Of a DNA stretch of 64,000 nt, positions 19,332 through 28,377 are shown piece by piece. How positions within the stretch are numbered: position 1 is the first letter of the stretch; each line of letters starts with the position of its first letter. The DNA lies in assembly GCA_963826055.1 (NCBI GenBank), contig CAWGVO010000009.1, forward strand, positions 372,001 through 436,000, written 5' to 3'. This DNA comes from JBBDMC01 sp963826055. GTDB taxonomy: Bacteria > Pseudomonadota > Alphaproteobacteria > Rhizobiales > Kaistiaceae. Under the pieces are notes generated by a model. It saw only the letters and a program-made list of their open reading frames with translations, did not search any database and was not told where the DNA came from. Position numbers and translations under genes: made by a program.

Positions 19332-20112
19332 TCCGCTGCTTGAGGTCCGCGACATCGAAAAGCATTTCGGCGGTGTTACCGCACTCGACGGTGTCAGCCT
19401 CTCTGTGCCGGCGGGCGTCGTCTACGGCCTTATCGGACCGAACGGCTCGGGCAAGACCACGCTGTTCAACACCGTCACCGGCTTCGACAGGCCCGACCGC
19501 GGCAGCGTCACCTTTGCCGGGCGTTCGCTCGACGGGCTGGCACCCCATCAGGTTGCCCGTCTCGGTCTCGTCCGCACCTTTCAGTCGACGCGCTGCCCCC
19601 ACCGCATGACGGTGATGGAGAACATGCTGCTCGCTCCGCAGCGCCAGTTGGGTGATGGCCTCGCCGCAAATTTCCTGCACGCCGGCGAGATCAGGCGCCA
19701 GGAACGCGAGCACATCGAGAAGGCGAGGGGGCTGCTCGCCATCGTCAACCTTGCCGACAAGTCCGATGAATACGCCGGCAGCCTGTCGGGCGGCCAGCGC
19801 AAGCTCCTGACCCTCGCCCAGGCGCTGATGGCCGAGCCGAAACTGATCCTGCTCGACGAGCCGGTGGCCGGCGTCAACCCTAAACTGATCGGCGATATTG
19901 CTGCCGTCATCCAGCGGCTGCGTGACGAGGGACGGAATTTTCTCATCGTCGAGCACAACATGCACTTCATCCGCACCGTCTGCGACCGCGTTTCGGTGCT
20001 CGACACCGGCCGGGTCATCGCCGAGGGCACGGCCCGGGAGGTGCTCGCCCGCGACGAGGTGCTCTCAGCCTATCTCGGGCGCCGTTCCGGCGAGAAGGCA
20101 GCGGCCGGATGA
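19321..20112 (+). CDS. livG: ABC transporter ATP-binding protein LivG
   Basis: 263 residues. Walker A is GPNGSGKTT, the signature is LSGGQRK, Walker B is LILLDEPVAGVNP, and the His switch is in IVEHN. The sequence after Walker A (LFNTVTGFDRPDRGSVTF) and the C-terminal extension with GRVIAEGTAREVLA are LivG-like. The start overlaps livM and the stop overlaps livF (ATGA), showing translational coupling. It energises import together with LivF. Confidence 0.9.
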   Translation: MAADPLLEVRDIEKHFGGVTALDGVSLSVPAGVVYGLIGPNGSGKTTLFNTVTGFDRPDRGSVTFAGRSLDGLAPHQVARLGLVRTFQSTRCPHRMTVMENMLLAPQRQLGDGLAANFLHAGEIRRQEREHIEKARGLLAIVNLADKSDEYAGSLSGGQRKLLTLAQALMAEPKLILLDEPVAGVNPKLIGDIAAVIQRLRDEGRNFLIVEHNMHFIRTVCDRVSVLDTGRVIAEGTAREVLARDEVLSAYLGRRSGEKAAAG

Positions 20113-20849
20113 GCCCTAACCGCACCGACCCGGACCCACTGATCGATGTCGCGGGCGTGGTCGCCGGCTATGACGGCAACGAGACGCTCCACGGGATCAA
20201 CCTCAACGTCCGCCGCAACGAGGTGGTAACGATCATCGGACCGAACGGCGCCGGCAAGTCGACGCTCCTCAAGGTGATCATGGGCTACCTCGCGGCCAGC
20301 GCCGGCGAAGTGCGGCTCCGCGGCGAAGCGATCACCCGGCTCAGGCCCGACCAGCGGGTGCGGCGCGGGATTGCCTACGTGCCGCAGCTCGACAACGTGT
20401 TTCCCTCGCTGACCGTTCTGGAGAACCTCAGGATGGGCGGCTATCTGCTGCCCCGGCGCGACGCGCAGTCCCGCATCGAGCGCATGTACGACGAGTTCCC
20501 GCTGCTCGCCGAGCGCCGCTGGCAGCGCGTCCACACGTTGAGCGGCGGCCAGCGCCAGCTTCTCGCCATCGCGCGGGCGCTGATGACCGATCCGGGCGTG
20601 ATCCTGCTCGACGAGCCGTCGGCGGCGCTGTCGCCACGCATGGCCGATGAGGTCTTCGACAAGGTGGTGGCGATCCGCGACCAGGGCAGGGCGGTGCTGA
20701 TCGTCGAGCAGGAAGCGGAGCGTTCGCTGGAAATCTCGCATCGCGGCTACCTCCTGGTCGACGGTCGGAACGCCTTCGATGGCGATGCCGGCACGATCCT
20801 TGCCGATGAGAAGATCCGCGGCGCCTTCCTCGGCGCGTCTATCGACTGA
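20109..20849 (+). CDS. livF: ABC transporter ATP-binding protein LivF
   Basis: 246 residues. Walker A is GPNGAGKST, the signature is LSGGQRQ, Walker B is VILLDEPSAALSP, and the switch residue is in IVEQE (Gln-Glu in place of His, common in LivF). YVPQLDNVFPSLTVLENL is the LivF-type Q-loop region. It overlaps livG by four bases and is followed by a 131-base gap before the binding-protein gene. Confidence 0.9.
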   Translation: MSPNRTDPDPLIDVAGVVAGYDGNETLHGINLNVRRNEVVTIIGPNGAGKSTLLKVIMGYLAASAGEVRLRGEAITRLRPDQRVRRGIAYVPQLDNVFPSLTVLENLRMGGYLLPRRDAQSRIERMYDEFPLLAERRWQRVHTLSGGQRQLLAIARALMTDPGVILLDEPSAALSPRMADEVFDKVVAIRDQGRAVLIVEQEAERSLEISHRGYLLVDGRNAFDGDAGTILADEKIRGAFLGASID

Positions 20850-20980
20850 CGCGGACCTGCCCAGGACGAGGGCAGCCGGTGGCGCGATTCTCACCGGCGC
20901 CATCCTCGCCATTGGCCTGCCGCCGGGTGTAGGATCGCCTCCGCGGACAACGACCACCCGAACCCAGAGGGAGAGTTCAA

Positions 20981-22156
20981 ATGTCGTCGCGCAGATATCT
21001 CATTGTTCCGGCCCTCGCCGCTGTGGCGGCGTTCGCCCTGGGCGCCTCTACCGCCGGCGCCGAAGAGGTGAAGATCGGGCAAATCACGCCGCTGACCGGT
21101 GCCAGCTCGGTCGTCGGTCTCGACATGCAGCGGGGCGTCGAGATCGCCATCGGCCGGGTCAACGCCGGCTACAAGATTCCGCAGAAAACGGGTGACGCAG
21201 TCGCCGTCGGTCCCGGGCTGCTGGGGAGCCCCGTCAAGCTGATCGTCGAGGACGACGAGTCGCGGCCGCCGGCGGCTATGGACGCCGTGCGCAAGCTGGT
21301 CGACACCGATCACGTGCCTGTCGTGCTCGGCGAATATTCCTCCGGCCGCACCCAGCCCACCGGGCAGTTCACCAACGAGAACAAGGTGATCCAGATCGGC
21401 ACGGGCGCCAACGCGCCGACGCTGCGCGATGTCGGCCCCTATTTCTTCGACGCGATTGGTCTGGCGACCGCCGAGGGGCCCGCCCTCGTCAAGCTCGCCA
21501 AGCAGGTGACCGGCGCCAAGACCATCGCGACACTGTTCCCCAACAACCCGTACGGCGTCGGCGTGGCGAAGGCGACCTGCGACGCCGCACCGCAGCAGGA
21601 CGTCAAGTGCGTCTCGCAGGTGCTCTACGAGGAGCAGAAGACCGACTATCGGCCCGAGCTGAACCAGCTCACCGCCCCCAATCCGGACGCGGTGATCTTC
21701 TTCGCCTACGGCGCCGACGCCACCCTCATCCTGCGTCAGGCCTACGAGCTGAACCTCAAGGCCGGCGACAAGTGGATCGGCACCGAGGTCTCCAACTGGG
21801 AGCAGGACGTCAAGGACGCTCCGCAGGTGGCGGAAGGCATCCGCGGCATCGAGCATGCCGTCGGTGGCGACTTCTACGACACGGAATATGCCACGCCGTA
21901 CAAGGACAAGTACGGCGAGGCCCCCACCACCGCTTTCGGCGCGTTCGCTTACGACGCGGCGATGCTGACGGCGCTCGCCATCAACCAGGCCGGCTCGACC
22001 GACACCGACAAGATCCGTTCGGCGCTGCTTGACGTGTCCAAGAACTACAAGGGCCTGACCGGCGACCTCACCTTCGACCAGGACGGTATGCGGGTGAGCC
22101 AGGAATACGGCACCTTCATCTTCCACGACGGCGCGCTGAGGCCCTACACACCCTAA
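20981..22156 (+). CDS. Periplasmic binding protein of the Liv-type ABC importer
   Basis: 391 residues with a Sec signal peptide (MSSRRYLIVPALAAVAAFALG split by a cleavage site after AGA at about residue 26). EEVKIGQITPLTGASSVVG starts the mature Peripla_BP_6 fold, followed by LIVEDDESRPPAAM and VPVVLGEYSSGRTQPTGQF. It is the last gene of this operon, which is unusual because binding proteins are normally first. GAGAGG-like purines precede the ATG, and a separate promoter in the 131-base gap is possible. The ligand may be an amino acid or a small acid; branched-chain specificity is not shown. Confidence 0.85.
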   Translation: MSSRRYLIVPALAAVAAFALGASTAGAEEVKIGQITPLTGASSVVGLDMQRGVEIAIGRVNAGYKIPQKTGDAVAVGPGLLGSPVKLIVEDDESRPPAAMDAVRKLVDTDHVPVVLGEYSSGRTQPTGQFTNENKVIQIGTGANAPTLRDVGPYFFDAIGLATAEGPALVKLAKQVTGAKTIATLFPNNPYGVGVAKATCDAAPQQDVKCVSQVLYEEQKTDYRPELNQLTAPNPDAVIFFAYGADATLILRQAYELNLKAGDKWIGTEVSNWEQDVKDAPQVAEGIRGIEHAVGGDFYDTEYATPYKDKYGEAPTTAFGAFAYDAAMLTALAINQAGSTDTDKIRSALLDVSKNYKGLTGDLTFDQDGMRVSQEYGTFIFHDGALRPYTP

Positions 22157-22170
22157 AGTCGATACAACAC

Positions 22171-22202
22171 GGCACGTCCCGGCCCTTTTGCCGGGGCGTG
22201 CC
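22171..22202 (+). terminator. Stem-loop after the first Liv-type operon
   Basis: GGCACGTCCCGGC (22171-22183) pairs with GCCGGGGCGTGCC (22190-22202) with one G-T wobble around a short loop ending in TTTT. The position directly after the last gene of the operon fits a transcription end, although no T-run follows the stem. Confidence 0.65.
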
Positions 22203-22336
22203 CCGCCCGTCGCCTTGCGCTCTCCGCTTCACGGCAGCGAGCATTCCAGCCCGCATTTGCCCTGGTCAGCGTGGCGCTGGACGCTGCGCTTGCATTGAAC
22301 TAGTTCTCGCCGACACCCGCCAGGTACGAGGATCAA

Positions 22337-22903
22337 TTGCAACTCGATCAAACCGTCTCCGCCGACACCCGGGTGTCGCTGCGGGCAATCTTTTTTCTGT
22401 TTCTCCGCATGGGCTTGGTCAGTTTCGGAGGCGGCATGTCAGGATGGGCGCATCGGGAGGTCGTCGCCAGAAAGGGCTGGATCACCAACGAAGATTTCTT
22501 CTCGGGACTCGCCCTTGCGCAGATCATTCCCGGCGCCAACATTTCGAACCTGACTGTCGTGATCGGCAACCAGTTGCGTGGATTTGCGGGAGCCGCCGCG
22601 GCGCTCGCCGGCCTCCTGGCTGGCCCCTTTTTTGCGGTCGTGGTGTTGTTTGCCGCGTATGACTGGATATCGGTTTCACCCGCCGCGCGAAACGCGCTCG
22701 CCGGCGTCGCTTCCGCTGCCATCGGCCTTATCCTGGTCGTCGCCGGCCACAGTGCGCGCATGGCGGCGAATCGAGCACCGACGTTGGTAGCTTTCTTGGC
22801 TACGTTCGTTGCTGTTGGCGTTCTTCGCTGGCCGATGGTCCCCGTCGTCGCGGCCGTCGGCACGCTTTCCGTGGTCGCGGCAGCGGTCCGCAAGCGAGTC
22901 TGA
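22337..22903 (+). CDS. Chromate transporter (CHR family), N-terminal-type short protein
   Basis: 188 residues. FFLFLRMGLVSFGGGMSGW near residue 20 is the CHR-family signature, followed by GLALAQIIPGANISNLTV (the usual PGP-containing helix has IPGAN here) and about four further membrane segments. The only start compatible with the signature is the TTG at 22337, preceded by GAGG at 22327-22330; the first ATG lies after the first helix begins. A second CHR gene follows immediately, so the two form the heterodimer-like pair known for short-chain CHR proteins. Chromate or another anion is the likely substrate, by family only. Confidence 0.8.
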   Translation: MQLDQTVSADTRVSLRAIFFLFLRMGLVSFGGGMSGWAHREVVARKGWITNEDFFSGLALAQIIPGANISNLTVVIGNQLRGFAGAAAALAGLLAGPFFAVVVLFAAYDWISVSPAARNALAGVASAAIGLILVVAGHSARMAANRAPTLVAFLATFVAVGVLRWPMVPVVAAVGTLSVVAAAVRKRV

Positions 22904-23443
22904 ATGCGCGAGAATCCTCTCCTGGCGCTGCTGTTGGTGTTTGTACCGTTCTCGCTCGTGTCTGTCGGTGGCGGCGCCAGTGTCGTTGCCGGCATCCAGC
23001 ATCAGTCCGTCGATGTTCGGCATTGGGTGGACGCGCAGGAATTCCTGGAGATATTCGCCGTCGCGCGTGCCGCCCCCGGGCCGGGGTCTATGCTGTCCAC
23101 CCTGATCGGACTGAAGGTGGCGGGGCTGCCCGGCGCGCTGGTGGCGACGCTCGCAATGTTTATCCCCTCGTCCCTGCTGGCATTTCTTGTGGTCAGGGTC
23201 TGGAACAGGCTCAGCGGCACCCCCTTGCACGCCGCCCTTCAGGAGGGGCTGGCGCCGGTCGGCGGCGGTCTGCTGCTCGCCGCCGCCCTGGCCGTGGCCC
23301 GGCTTGCCGACAGCGCGCCGCCTGGCTGGGCGGTGACTCTGGCGTCGGCCGTCATCCTGTGGATGCGCCCCCGCATGCACCCGATGATCGTGCTGATATT
23401 GGGCGCGTTGGTCTTCGTCGGCTATGGCGTCGCCATCGGGTAA
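22904..23443 (+). CDS. Chromate transporter (CHR family), partner short protein
   Basis: 179 residues starting at the base after the stop of the previous gene. FVPFSLVSVGGGASVVAG repeats the CHR signature in diverged form. FAVARAAPGPGSMLSTLIG carries the canonical APGP motif, and FIPSSLLAFLVVRVW follows. This half has opposite features to the first, as expected for antiparallel CHR pairs. The start ATG immediately follows the previous TGA, so the pair must be translated together. Confidence 0.82.
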   Translation: MRENPLLALLLVFVPFSLVSVGGGASVVAGIQHQSVDVRHWVDAQEFLEIFAVARAAPGPGSMLSTLIGLKVAGLPGALVATLAMFIPSSLLAFLVVRVWNRLSGTPLHAALQEGLAPVGGGLLLAAALAVARLADSAPPGWAVTLASAVILWMRPRMHPMIVLILGALVFVGYGVAIG

Positions 23444-23478
23444 CCGTTCAACGGACCCGCCGTTCCGCGATCCGCGTT

Positions 23479-24210
23479 CTAGGCTCCCGCCTCGATGCCC
23501 AGATACGCAGCCTGGACGGCCGGATCGTTGGCAAGCTCCCGCGTGGTCCCCGATCGAACAATGCGGCCGGTCTCCATCACGTAGCCGCGATCGGCGACCT
23601 CGAAGGCCGCGAAAACGTCCTGTTCAACCAGGAAGATCGCCACCCCCTGCTTGCGAATCGCATCGAGCACGCCGAGCAACTGGTCGACCACCACCGGCGC
23701 CAGACCGAGACTCATCTCGTCGACCATCAGCAGCCGCGGCGCCGCCATCAGCGCGCGGGCGAGGGCGCACATCTGTTGCTCGCCGCCGGACAGGTTGCCG
23801 GCAAGTTGCAGGCGGCGTTCGGAAAGGATCGGGAACAGCTCGTGCACCCAGGCGAAGCTGTCGGCGATGCCGGCCCGGTCGCGGCGCTTGTGGGCGCCCA
23901 TCATCAGGTTTTCCTCGACCGTCATGTGGCCGAAGAGCTGCCTGCCTTCCGGCACCTGGACGAGGCCGCGCGTGAACACCTGCTCCGGCGTCATCGGCCG
24001 GATGTCGGTGCCGTCGAACTCCAGCGTGCCGGTCGCCGCGATGACCCGCGACACCGCGCGCAGCAGCGTCGACTTGCCGGCGCCATTGTTGCCGACCAGT
24101 GCCACGACTTCGCCCGGCCCGACGTCGATGTCGATGCCGAACAGCGCCGGCGCCCCGCCATAGCCGGCGCCGAGCCCGGCGATATGGAGCAGGGGAAGCG
24201 CCTCGCTCAT
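23479..24210 (-). CDS. livF: ABC transporter ATP-binding protein LivF (second operon)
   Basis: 243 residues. Walker A is GNNGAGKST, the signature is LSGGEQQ, Walker B is LLMVDEMSLGLAP, and VEQDVFAAFEVADRGYVM follows. The Asp-Glu-Met in Walker B (in place of Asp-Glu-Pro) is common in LivF. It overlaps livG by four bases and is the last gene of the operon. It ends 35 bases from the convergent chromate-transporter gene. Confidence 0.9.
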   Translation of the reverse strand: MSEALPLLHIAGLGAGYGGAPALFGIDIDVGPGEVVALVGNNGAGKSTLLRAVSRVIAATGTLEFDGTDIRPMTPEQVFTRGLVQVPEGRQLFGHMTVEENLMMGAHKRRDRAGIADSFAWVHELFPILSERRLQLAGNLSGGEQQMCALARALMAAPRLLMVDEMSLGLAPVVVDQLLGVLDAIRKQGVAIFLVEQDVFAAFEVADRGYVMETGRIVRSGTTRELANDPAVQAAYLGIEAGA

Positions 24211-24953
24211 GCCCGCCTCTTGCCGAGGTAGGCCTCGATGACCCGCGGGTCGTCGAACACGGTCTGGGTATCGCCCTCGGCGATCTGCTCGCCGTGGTGC
24301 AGCACCAGTACCCTATCGGCGAGGCTGCGCACCGCTTTCATGATGTGCTCGATGATCAGGATGGTGACGCCGCGCTCGCGAATCTGCCGGATCACGCCGA
24401 CCACCTCATCGACCTCCACCGCGTTGAGCCCGGCCATCACTTCGTCGAGCAGCAGCAGCTTCGGCCTCAGCGCCAGCGCCTTGGCGAGTTCGAGCCGCTT
24501 GCGGTCGGGGCCGCTGAGAGAATCCGCCGTCTGCCCGGCCCGCGCCCCCAGCCCGACGAAGGTCAGCAGCGCGTGCGCCTGCTCGCGCGCCGCCTGCATC
24601 GAGCGCTCGCCCCCCTCGAAGCCGAACAGCGCCCCGACCGCTACGTTTTCGAGCGTCGTCAGTCCGAGGAACGGCTTCATCACCTGGAACGTTCGGGCGA
24701 TTCCGAGATGAGCGCGGCGGAAAGGCGGCAGCTGCCTGATCGGCGCTCCCTGGAAGTCGAGCTCGCCCTCGTCCGGCGCCAGCGTGCCGCTGATCATGTT
24801 GACCAGGGTCGTCTTGCCGGCGCCGTTCGGTCCGATCAGCCCCAGGATCTCGCCGCTGGCCATCCTGAAGCTCACGTCGTCGACCGACACGACGCCCTGG
24901 AAGCGCTTGGTGAGACCGCGAACGTCGAGGAGAGGGGCGGGGGCGTCGCTCAT
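24207..24953 (-). CDS. livG: ABC transporter ATP-binding protein LivG (second operon)
   Basis: 248 residues. Walker A is GPNGAGKTT. The signature region reads LSGPDRKRLEL, with Pro-Asp replacing the second Gly-Gln of the usual LSGGQRK. Walker B is LLLLDEVMAGLN and the switch is IIEHI. DEVMAGL is a frequent LivG variant. The start and stop both overlap neighbouring genes by four bases. The altered signature loop is worth noting but need not stop ATP hydrolysis, since LivF supplies the other half. Confidence 0.88.
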   Translation of the reverse strand: MSDAPAPLLDVRGLTKRFQGVVSVDDVSFRMASGEILGLIGPNGAGKTTLVNMISGTLAPDEGELDFQGAPIRQLPPFRRAHLGIARTFQVMKPFLGLTTLENVAVGALFGFEGGERSMQAAREQAHALLTFVGLGARAGQTADSLSGPDRKRLELAKALALRPKLLLLDEVMAGLNAVEVDEVVGVIRQIRERGVTILIIEHIMKAVRSLADRVLVLHHGEQIAEGDTQTVFDDPRVIEAYLGKRRA

Positions 24954-25915
24954 AGCCGATGCTGTCGCACGTTGTGCATCAGGTACGCGGGACCCTGCCG
25001 CCTCAGGCCAACGAACAGGTCGGCGAGCCCGCGCGGCGTGAAGATGATCAGCAGAACGATTACGACACCGAACAGCAGCGCCGCCGCCGTCGATATCCAG
25101 CTCGCCAGCAGTTCGTAGACCGCCGACAGCACGAAGGCACCGACCACCGGCCCGAACACGGTTCCCGGTCCGCCCAGCATCGCCATGATCACCATGCGCA
25201 CGTTGAGCGTCAGATCGAAGGCGCTCGCCGGCTCGATGAACGTGATCCAGTAGGCGTTGATGCCGCCGGCAATGGCGGTGAACAGCGCCGACAGCATCAG
25301 CGCCAGCGTTTTGTAAAGGGTCGTATTCACCCCCATCGAGGCCGCCGCGTCCTCATCCTCGCGAATGGCGATCAGCCCCATGCCGAAGCGGCTCCGCGAG
25401 ATCCATGCGACGGTGATCACGCACGCGACAAGCAGCCCCAGCGACAGCTCGTAGAAGATGTTGTCGGCACGGACCAGCGGCAGGATCAGGCCGATATTGG
25501 CACCGGCGATGTCGAGGTTCGACACGATCGCCTGCATCGCACCGGAGACCCCGAGGGTGGCAATGGCGAAATAGTGTCCGCGCAGCCTGAGCACCGGCAG
25601 TCCGATCAGCAGCGCGCACAAGACCGCGAGGAACGCGCCGAAGGCCAACCCGATGCCAAACGTGACCCATGGATCGAACGGCAGATGAAACACCACCATC
25701 ACGATCGCCGTGCCGTAGGTGCCGAGGCCGTAGAACACCGAATTGCCGAAAGAGGCATAACCGGCGAAACCGCCGATGATGTTCCATGACTGCGCGAGCG
25801 TGGCGAACAGCAGCGCGTTGATACCGTACTGGATGAGCACAGGGTCGTTGACCAGCGGCCCGGCGGCGATCAGCGCCGTGGCGATGATGGCGATGATCCA
25901 GATCCACGGACGCAT
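24950..25915 (-). CDS. livM: ABC permease LivM (second operon)
   Basis: 321 residues, strongly hydrophobic. SWNIIGGFAGYASFGNSVFYG near residue 43 is the LivM first conserved block, and AMLGGPGTVFGPVVGAFVLS near residue 225 is the coupling loop. Further blocks include GLPVLRLRGHYFAIATLG and FTPRGLADLFVGLRR at the C-terminus. It abuts livH exactly (start at 25915, livH stop at 25916-25918) and overlaps livG by four bases. Confidence 0.9.
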   Translation of the reverse strand: MRPWIWIIAIIATALIAAGPLVNDPVLIQYGINALLFATLAQSWNIIGGFAGYASFGNSVFYGLGTYGTAIVMVVFHLPFDPWVTFGIGLAFGAFLAVLCALLIGLPVLRLRGHYFAIATLGVSGAMQAIVSNLDIAGANIGLILPLVRADNIFYELSLGLLVACVITVAWISRSRFGMGLIAIREDEDAAASMGVNTTLYKTLALMLSALFTAIAGGINAYWITFIEPASAFDLTLNVRMVIMAMLGGPGTVFGPVVGAFVLSAVYELLASWISTAAALLFGVVIVLLIIFTPRGLADLFVGLRRQGPAYLMHNVRQHRL

Positions 25916-26773
25916 CTAGGCCGTCCTCAGCGCTCGCGCCGGGCGCACCACCAGGATGATGACGAGCAGGCCGAAACTGATGACGTCGGAGAACGTCGGG
26001 CTGATGTAGAGCGAGGCGAGGGACTCGGCGACGCCGAGCACCAGGCCCGCAAGGATCACCGCGAACGGATTGTTGAGACCTCCGATGATCGCGATCACGA
26101 ACGACTTCGGCGTCAAGCTCGCCCCGACGTACGGCGTCAGGTGCGAGATGATGCCGTAGAGCCCGCCGGCCGCTCCGGCAAGCGCGGCGCCGATGCCGAA
26201 GGTCACTGCGTAGACCTGGCGTGGATTGACGCCATAGAGCCGCGCGGCCGTGAGGTTCTGGGCGGTGGCGCGGATGGCGCGACCGAGGGGTAGCCGGGTG
26301 AGCACGAACCACACCAGCGCCGCCAGCAGCCAGGCGACGGCGAAAGCAGCGAGCCGCGCCAGCGGTATGGTGATGCCGAGGATGGTGACGTTGGCGCCCG
26401 CGTAGCTCGGATTGATGGTGCGGAAGTCGGCGCTGAAGATGAGCTGGGCGAGGTAGGTGAGCACCACCTCCAGGCCGAATGTGATGAGCAGTGTATTGAG
26501 CAGCGCCGAGCGGACGATCTGGTTGAGGATCGCCATTTGCAGCGCATAGCCGAAGCCGAACATGATCACCATGGCGATCGGCAGCGCCGCGAACGGATCG
26601 ATGCCCCCGAGCGTAAACAGGTAGTACACCACATATCCGCCCAGCATGATGAGGGCACCATGGGCGAGATTGACGATGTTGAGCACGCCCCATACCAGCG
26701 CCATGCCGAGCGCCATCAGCCCGTAAAGGCCTCCGAGCAGGATGCCGTTGACGATGATCTGAACAAGCAACAT
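25916..26773 (-). CDS. livH: ABC permease LivH (second operon)
   Basis: 285 residues. It begins MLLVQIIVNGILLGGLYGLM, and MALVWGVLNIVNLAHGALIM is the LivH signature block (NLAHG). RAIRATAQNLTAARLYGV is the cytoplasmic coupling region, followed by IIGGLNNPFAVILAGL. Unlike the livH copy at 17508-18414, its reading frame is intact. A hairpin separates it from the upstream binding-protein gene. Confidence 0.9.
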   Translation of the reverse strand: MLLVQIIVNGILLGGLYGLMALGMALVWGVLNIVNLAHGALIMLGGYVVYYLFTLGGIDPFAALPIAMVIMFGFGYALQMAILNQIVRSALLNTLLITFGLEVVLTYLAQLIFSADFRTINPSYAGANVTILGITIPLARLAAFAVAWLLAALVWFVLTRLPLGRAIRATAQNLTAARLYGVNPRQVYAVTFGIGAALAGAAGGLYGIISHLTPYVGASLTPKSFVIAIIGGLNNPFAVILAGLVLGVAESLASLYISPTFSDVISFGLLVIILVVRPARALRTA

Positions 26774-26792
26774 GGGCCGCCCCCCGAAGGCC

Positions 26793-26819
26793 CCGTCCGC
26801 CGCAATCGGCGGCGGACGG
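26793..26819 (-). terminator. GC-rich stem-loop between binding-protein gene and livH
   Basis: CCGTCCGCCGC (26793-26803) and GCGGCGGACGG (26809-26819) form a perfect 11-base-pair stem with a 5-base loop, read here from the minus strand. It lies in the 83-base gap after the binding-protein gene. No T-run follows. It probably protects or partly ends the upstream transcript, giving more binding protein than permease. Confidence 0.6.
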
Positions 26820-26856
26820 TTCGGCTATGTCGTCACGCGTTTTCCTCGCCGTTCGA

Positions 26857-28065
26857 TCAGCGGGCGTTCCAGGCGGGTGTCGGGTACTCCGGCTTATTCA
26901 GGAAGTCGGTCGTGAACACCGGCACGACCTTTCCGTCCTGCACCTGGATCACCACCTGTGGCAGCGAAATCTGCCCGTTGGCGCCGTATTTGACATGCGC
27001 GTACAGGCTGTCGAAGCTGACCGACGTCAGTGCATCGCGCACCTTGGCCGGATCGAGCGAGCCCGCGTTTGCGATCGCGACGGCGTATGTCTCGACGTCC
27101 GCAGCGCCCGAGGCGGCGTGGTAGTCCGGTTCGTATCCGAATTTCGCCTTGTAGGTCTTCTCGAACTCAGCCGCGTTGCCGAACCACTGGTCGGTCAGGT
27201 GCTCGTCGGGCAGCCACGTCGTCATGCCGAAGGCGTAGTTTGCGTCAGCCTGAAGTGAGCTGCGGAAGTCCTCGGTGGGAACACCGACCGTGAGCGCGTA
27301 GAGCTTCGGGTTGACGTCGAGGCTCTTCATCTGGCGAATGAAGTTGAGCGCGTCCGTCTCGTGGCCGGTCCACAGGATGACGTCCGGGTTCTTCGACTTG
27401 ATCAGGCTGAGGATCGTCGAGAACTCACCCTTGTTGTCAGCGAACTTCTCGTCGACGGCAAGGGTGATACCTGCATCCTGCAGGTGCTGGCGGGTGCCCT
27501 TGGCGACTGAAACGTCGAAGCTGTCATCGGCCGAGACCAGCGCCGCAGTTGCCGGCTTGGGGTCGAGCTTGCCGAGCATGTCGATTGTGCTGGAGAAGTA
27601 GTCCTCCGCCGCCGGCAGCGTGCCGAAGATATACTTGTAGTCGCGGGCGTAAATCTGGCCGGAGGCGCCGCCGCCCTGGACCATCGGAATCTCATACTTC
27701 TCGGCAACCGAGCTGGTGTCGAGAACGAAGTTGCTGGCGAACGGACCGAGCAGGAAGTTGACCTTGTCGGAGTTGACGAGCTGCACGTACTGGCGCACGG
27801 CCAGACTCGTGTCGGACTGGTTATCGTACAGCTTCAGCGCCAGCTTGTATGTCTTGTCGCCGACCTTGATGCCGCCCTTGGCGTTGATAGTGTCAACGGC
27901 GAGCTGATACGAATCGGCGTAGTAGCGGCCTGTGTTCGCCTGCGCTCCGGTCTGTTGAACCGCGGCGCCGAGCGTGATGACGTCGTCCTGCGCGAGGGCG
28001 GCGATCGATGTCGACAACGCCAGCACGGGCAGCGCCGCCAACACAGTCAGAGATCGTTTCAACAT
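26857..28065 (-). CDS. Periplasmic binding protein of the second Liv-type importer
   Basis: 402 residues with a signal peptide (MLKRSLTVLAALPVLALS, cleavage after ALA at about residue 25). DDVITLGAAVQQTGAQAN begins the Peripla_BP_6 fold. NFLLGPFASNFVLDTSSVAEK and DVILWTGHETDALNFIRQM are further family segments. The GGAGG at 28076-28080 is well placed before the ATG. It is the first gene of the operon, followed by H, M, G and F. The ligand is unknown; this clade often binds amides or branched-chain amino acids. Confidence 0.87.
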   Translation of the reverse strand: MLKRSLTVLAALPVLALSTSIAALAQDDVITLGAAVQQTGAQANTGRYYADSYQLAVDTINAKGGIKVGDKTYKLALKLYDNQSDTSLAVRQYVQLVNSDKVNFLLGPFASNFVLDTSSVAEKYEIPMVQGGGASGQIYARDYKYIFGTLPAAEDYFSSTIDMLGKLDPKPATAALVSADDSFDVSVAKGTRQHLQDAGITLAVDEKFADNKGEFSTILSLIKSKNPDVILWTGHETDALNFIRQMKSLDVNPKLYALTVGVPTEDFRSSLQADANYAFGMTTWLPDEHLTDQWFGNAAEFEKTYKAKFGYEPDYHAASGAADVETYAVAIANAGSLDPAKVRDALTSVSFDSLYAHVKYGANGQISLPQVVIQVQDGKVVPVFTTDFLNKPEYPTPAWNAR

Positions 28066-28377
28066 TGGTCATGATCCTCCCATGAGAGCAGCCGGTTCGC
28101 CGGCCTTGTTGCGGTATCGCCATGCCACTTCATGGCGTTACCGGCAGCCGCCGGCGGAACAGCGTGGACAGACGACAGTCCCTCCGACCCGTCTGCCGAA
28201 GATCATCACAGCGTCGGTTTGATGTCCACCCGCTTGAAGGCCCGCTCCTAGCCGACATCCGCGGCGCGTGGGCCGGTTTCCGGCCGGTGCAACGTGAATT
28301 GCCTGCGCGCCCGTTTGGGCGTACCGTCGCTTTCGGGTGGCTGAAGCGAACCAATCTGTCCTTGGGGAATCCGGCGA
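28066..28377. promoter_or_regulatory. Divergent intergenic region with two inverted repeats
   Basis: 312 bases between the second Liv operon (leftward) and the giant exported-protein gene (rightward). It holds CGCCATG-CCACTT-CATGGCG (28118-28137, perfect 7-base arms), a candidate operator or hairpin. GCCGG-TTCG-CCGGC (28091-28104) is a small hairpin in the leader of the binding-protein gene. I see no convincing -35/-10 pair and no coding sequence. Confidence 0.4.
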
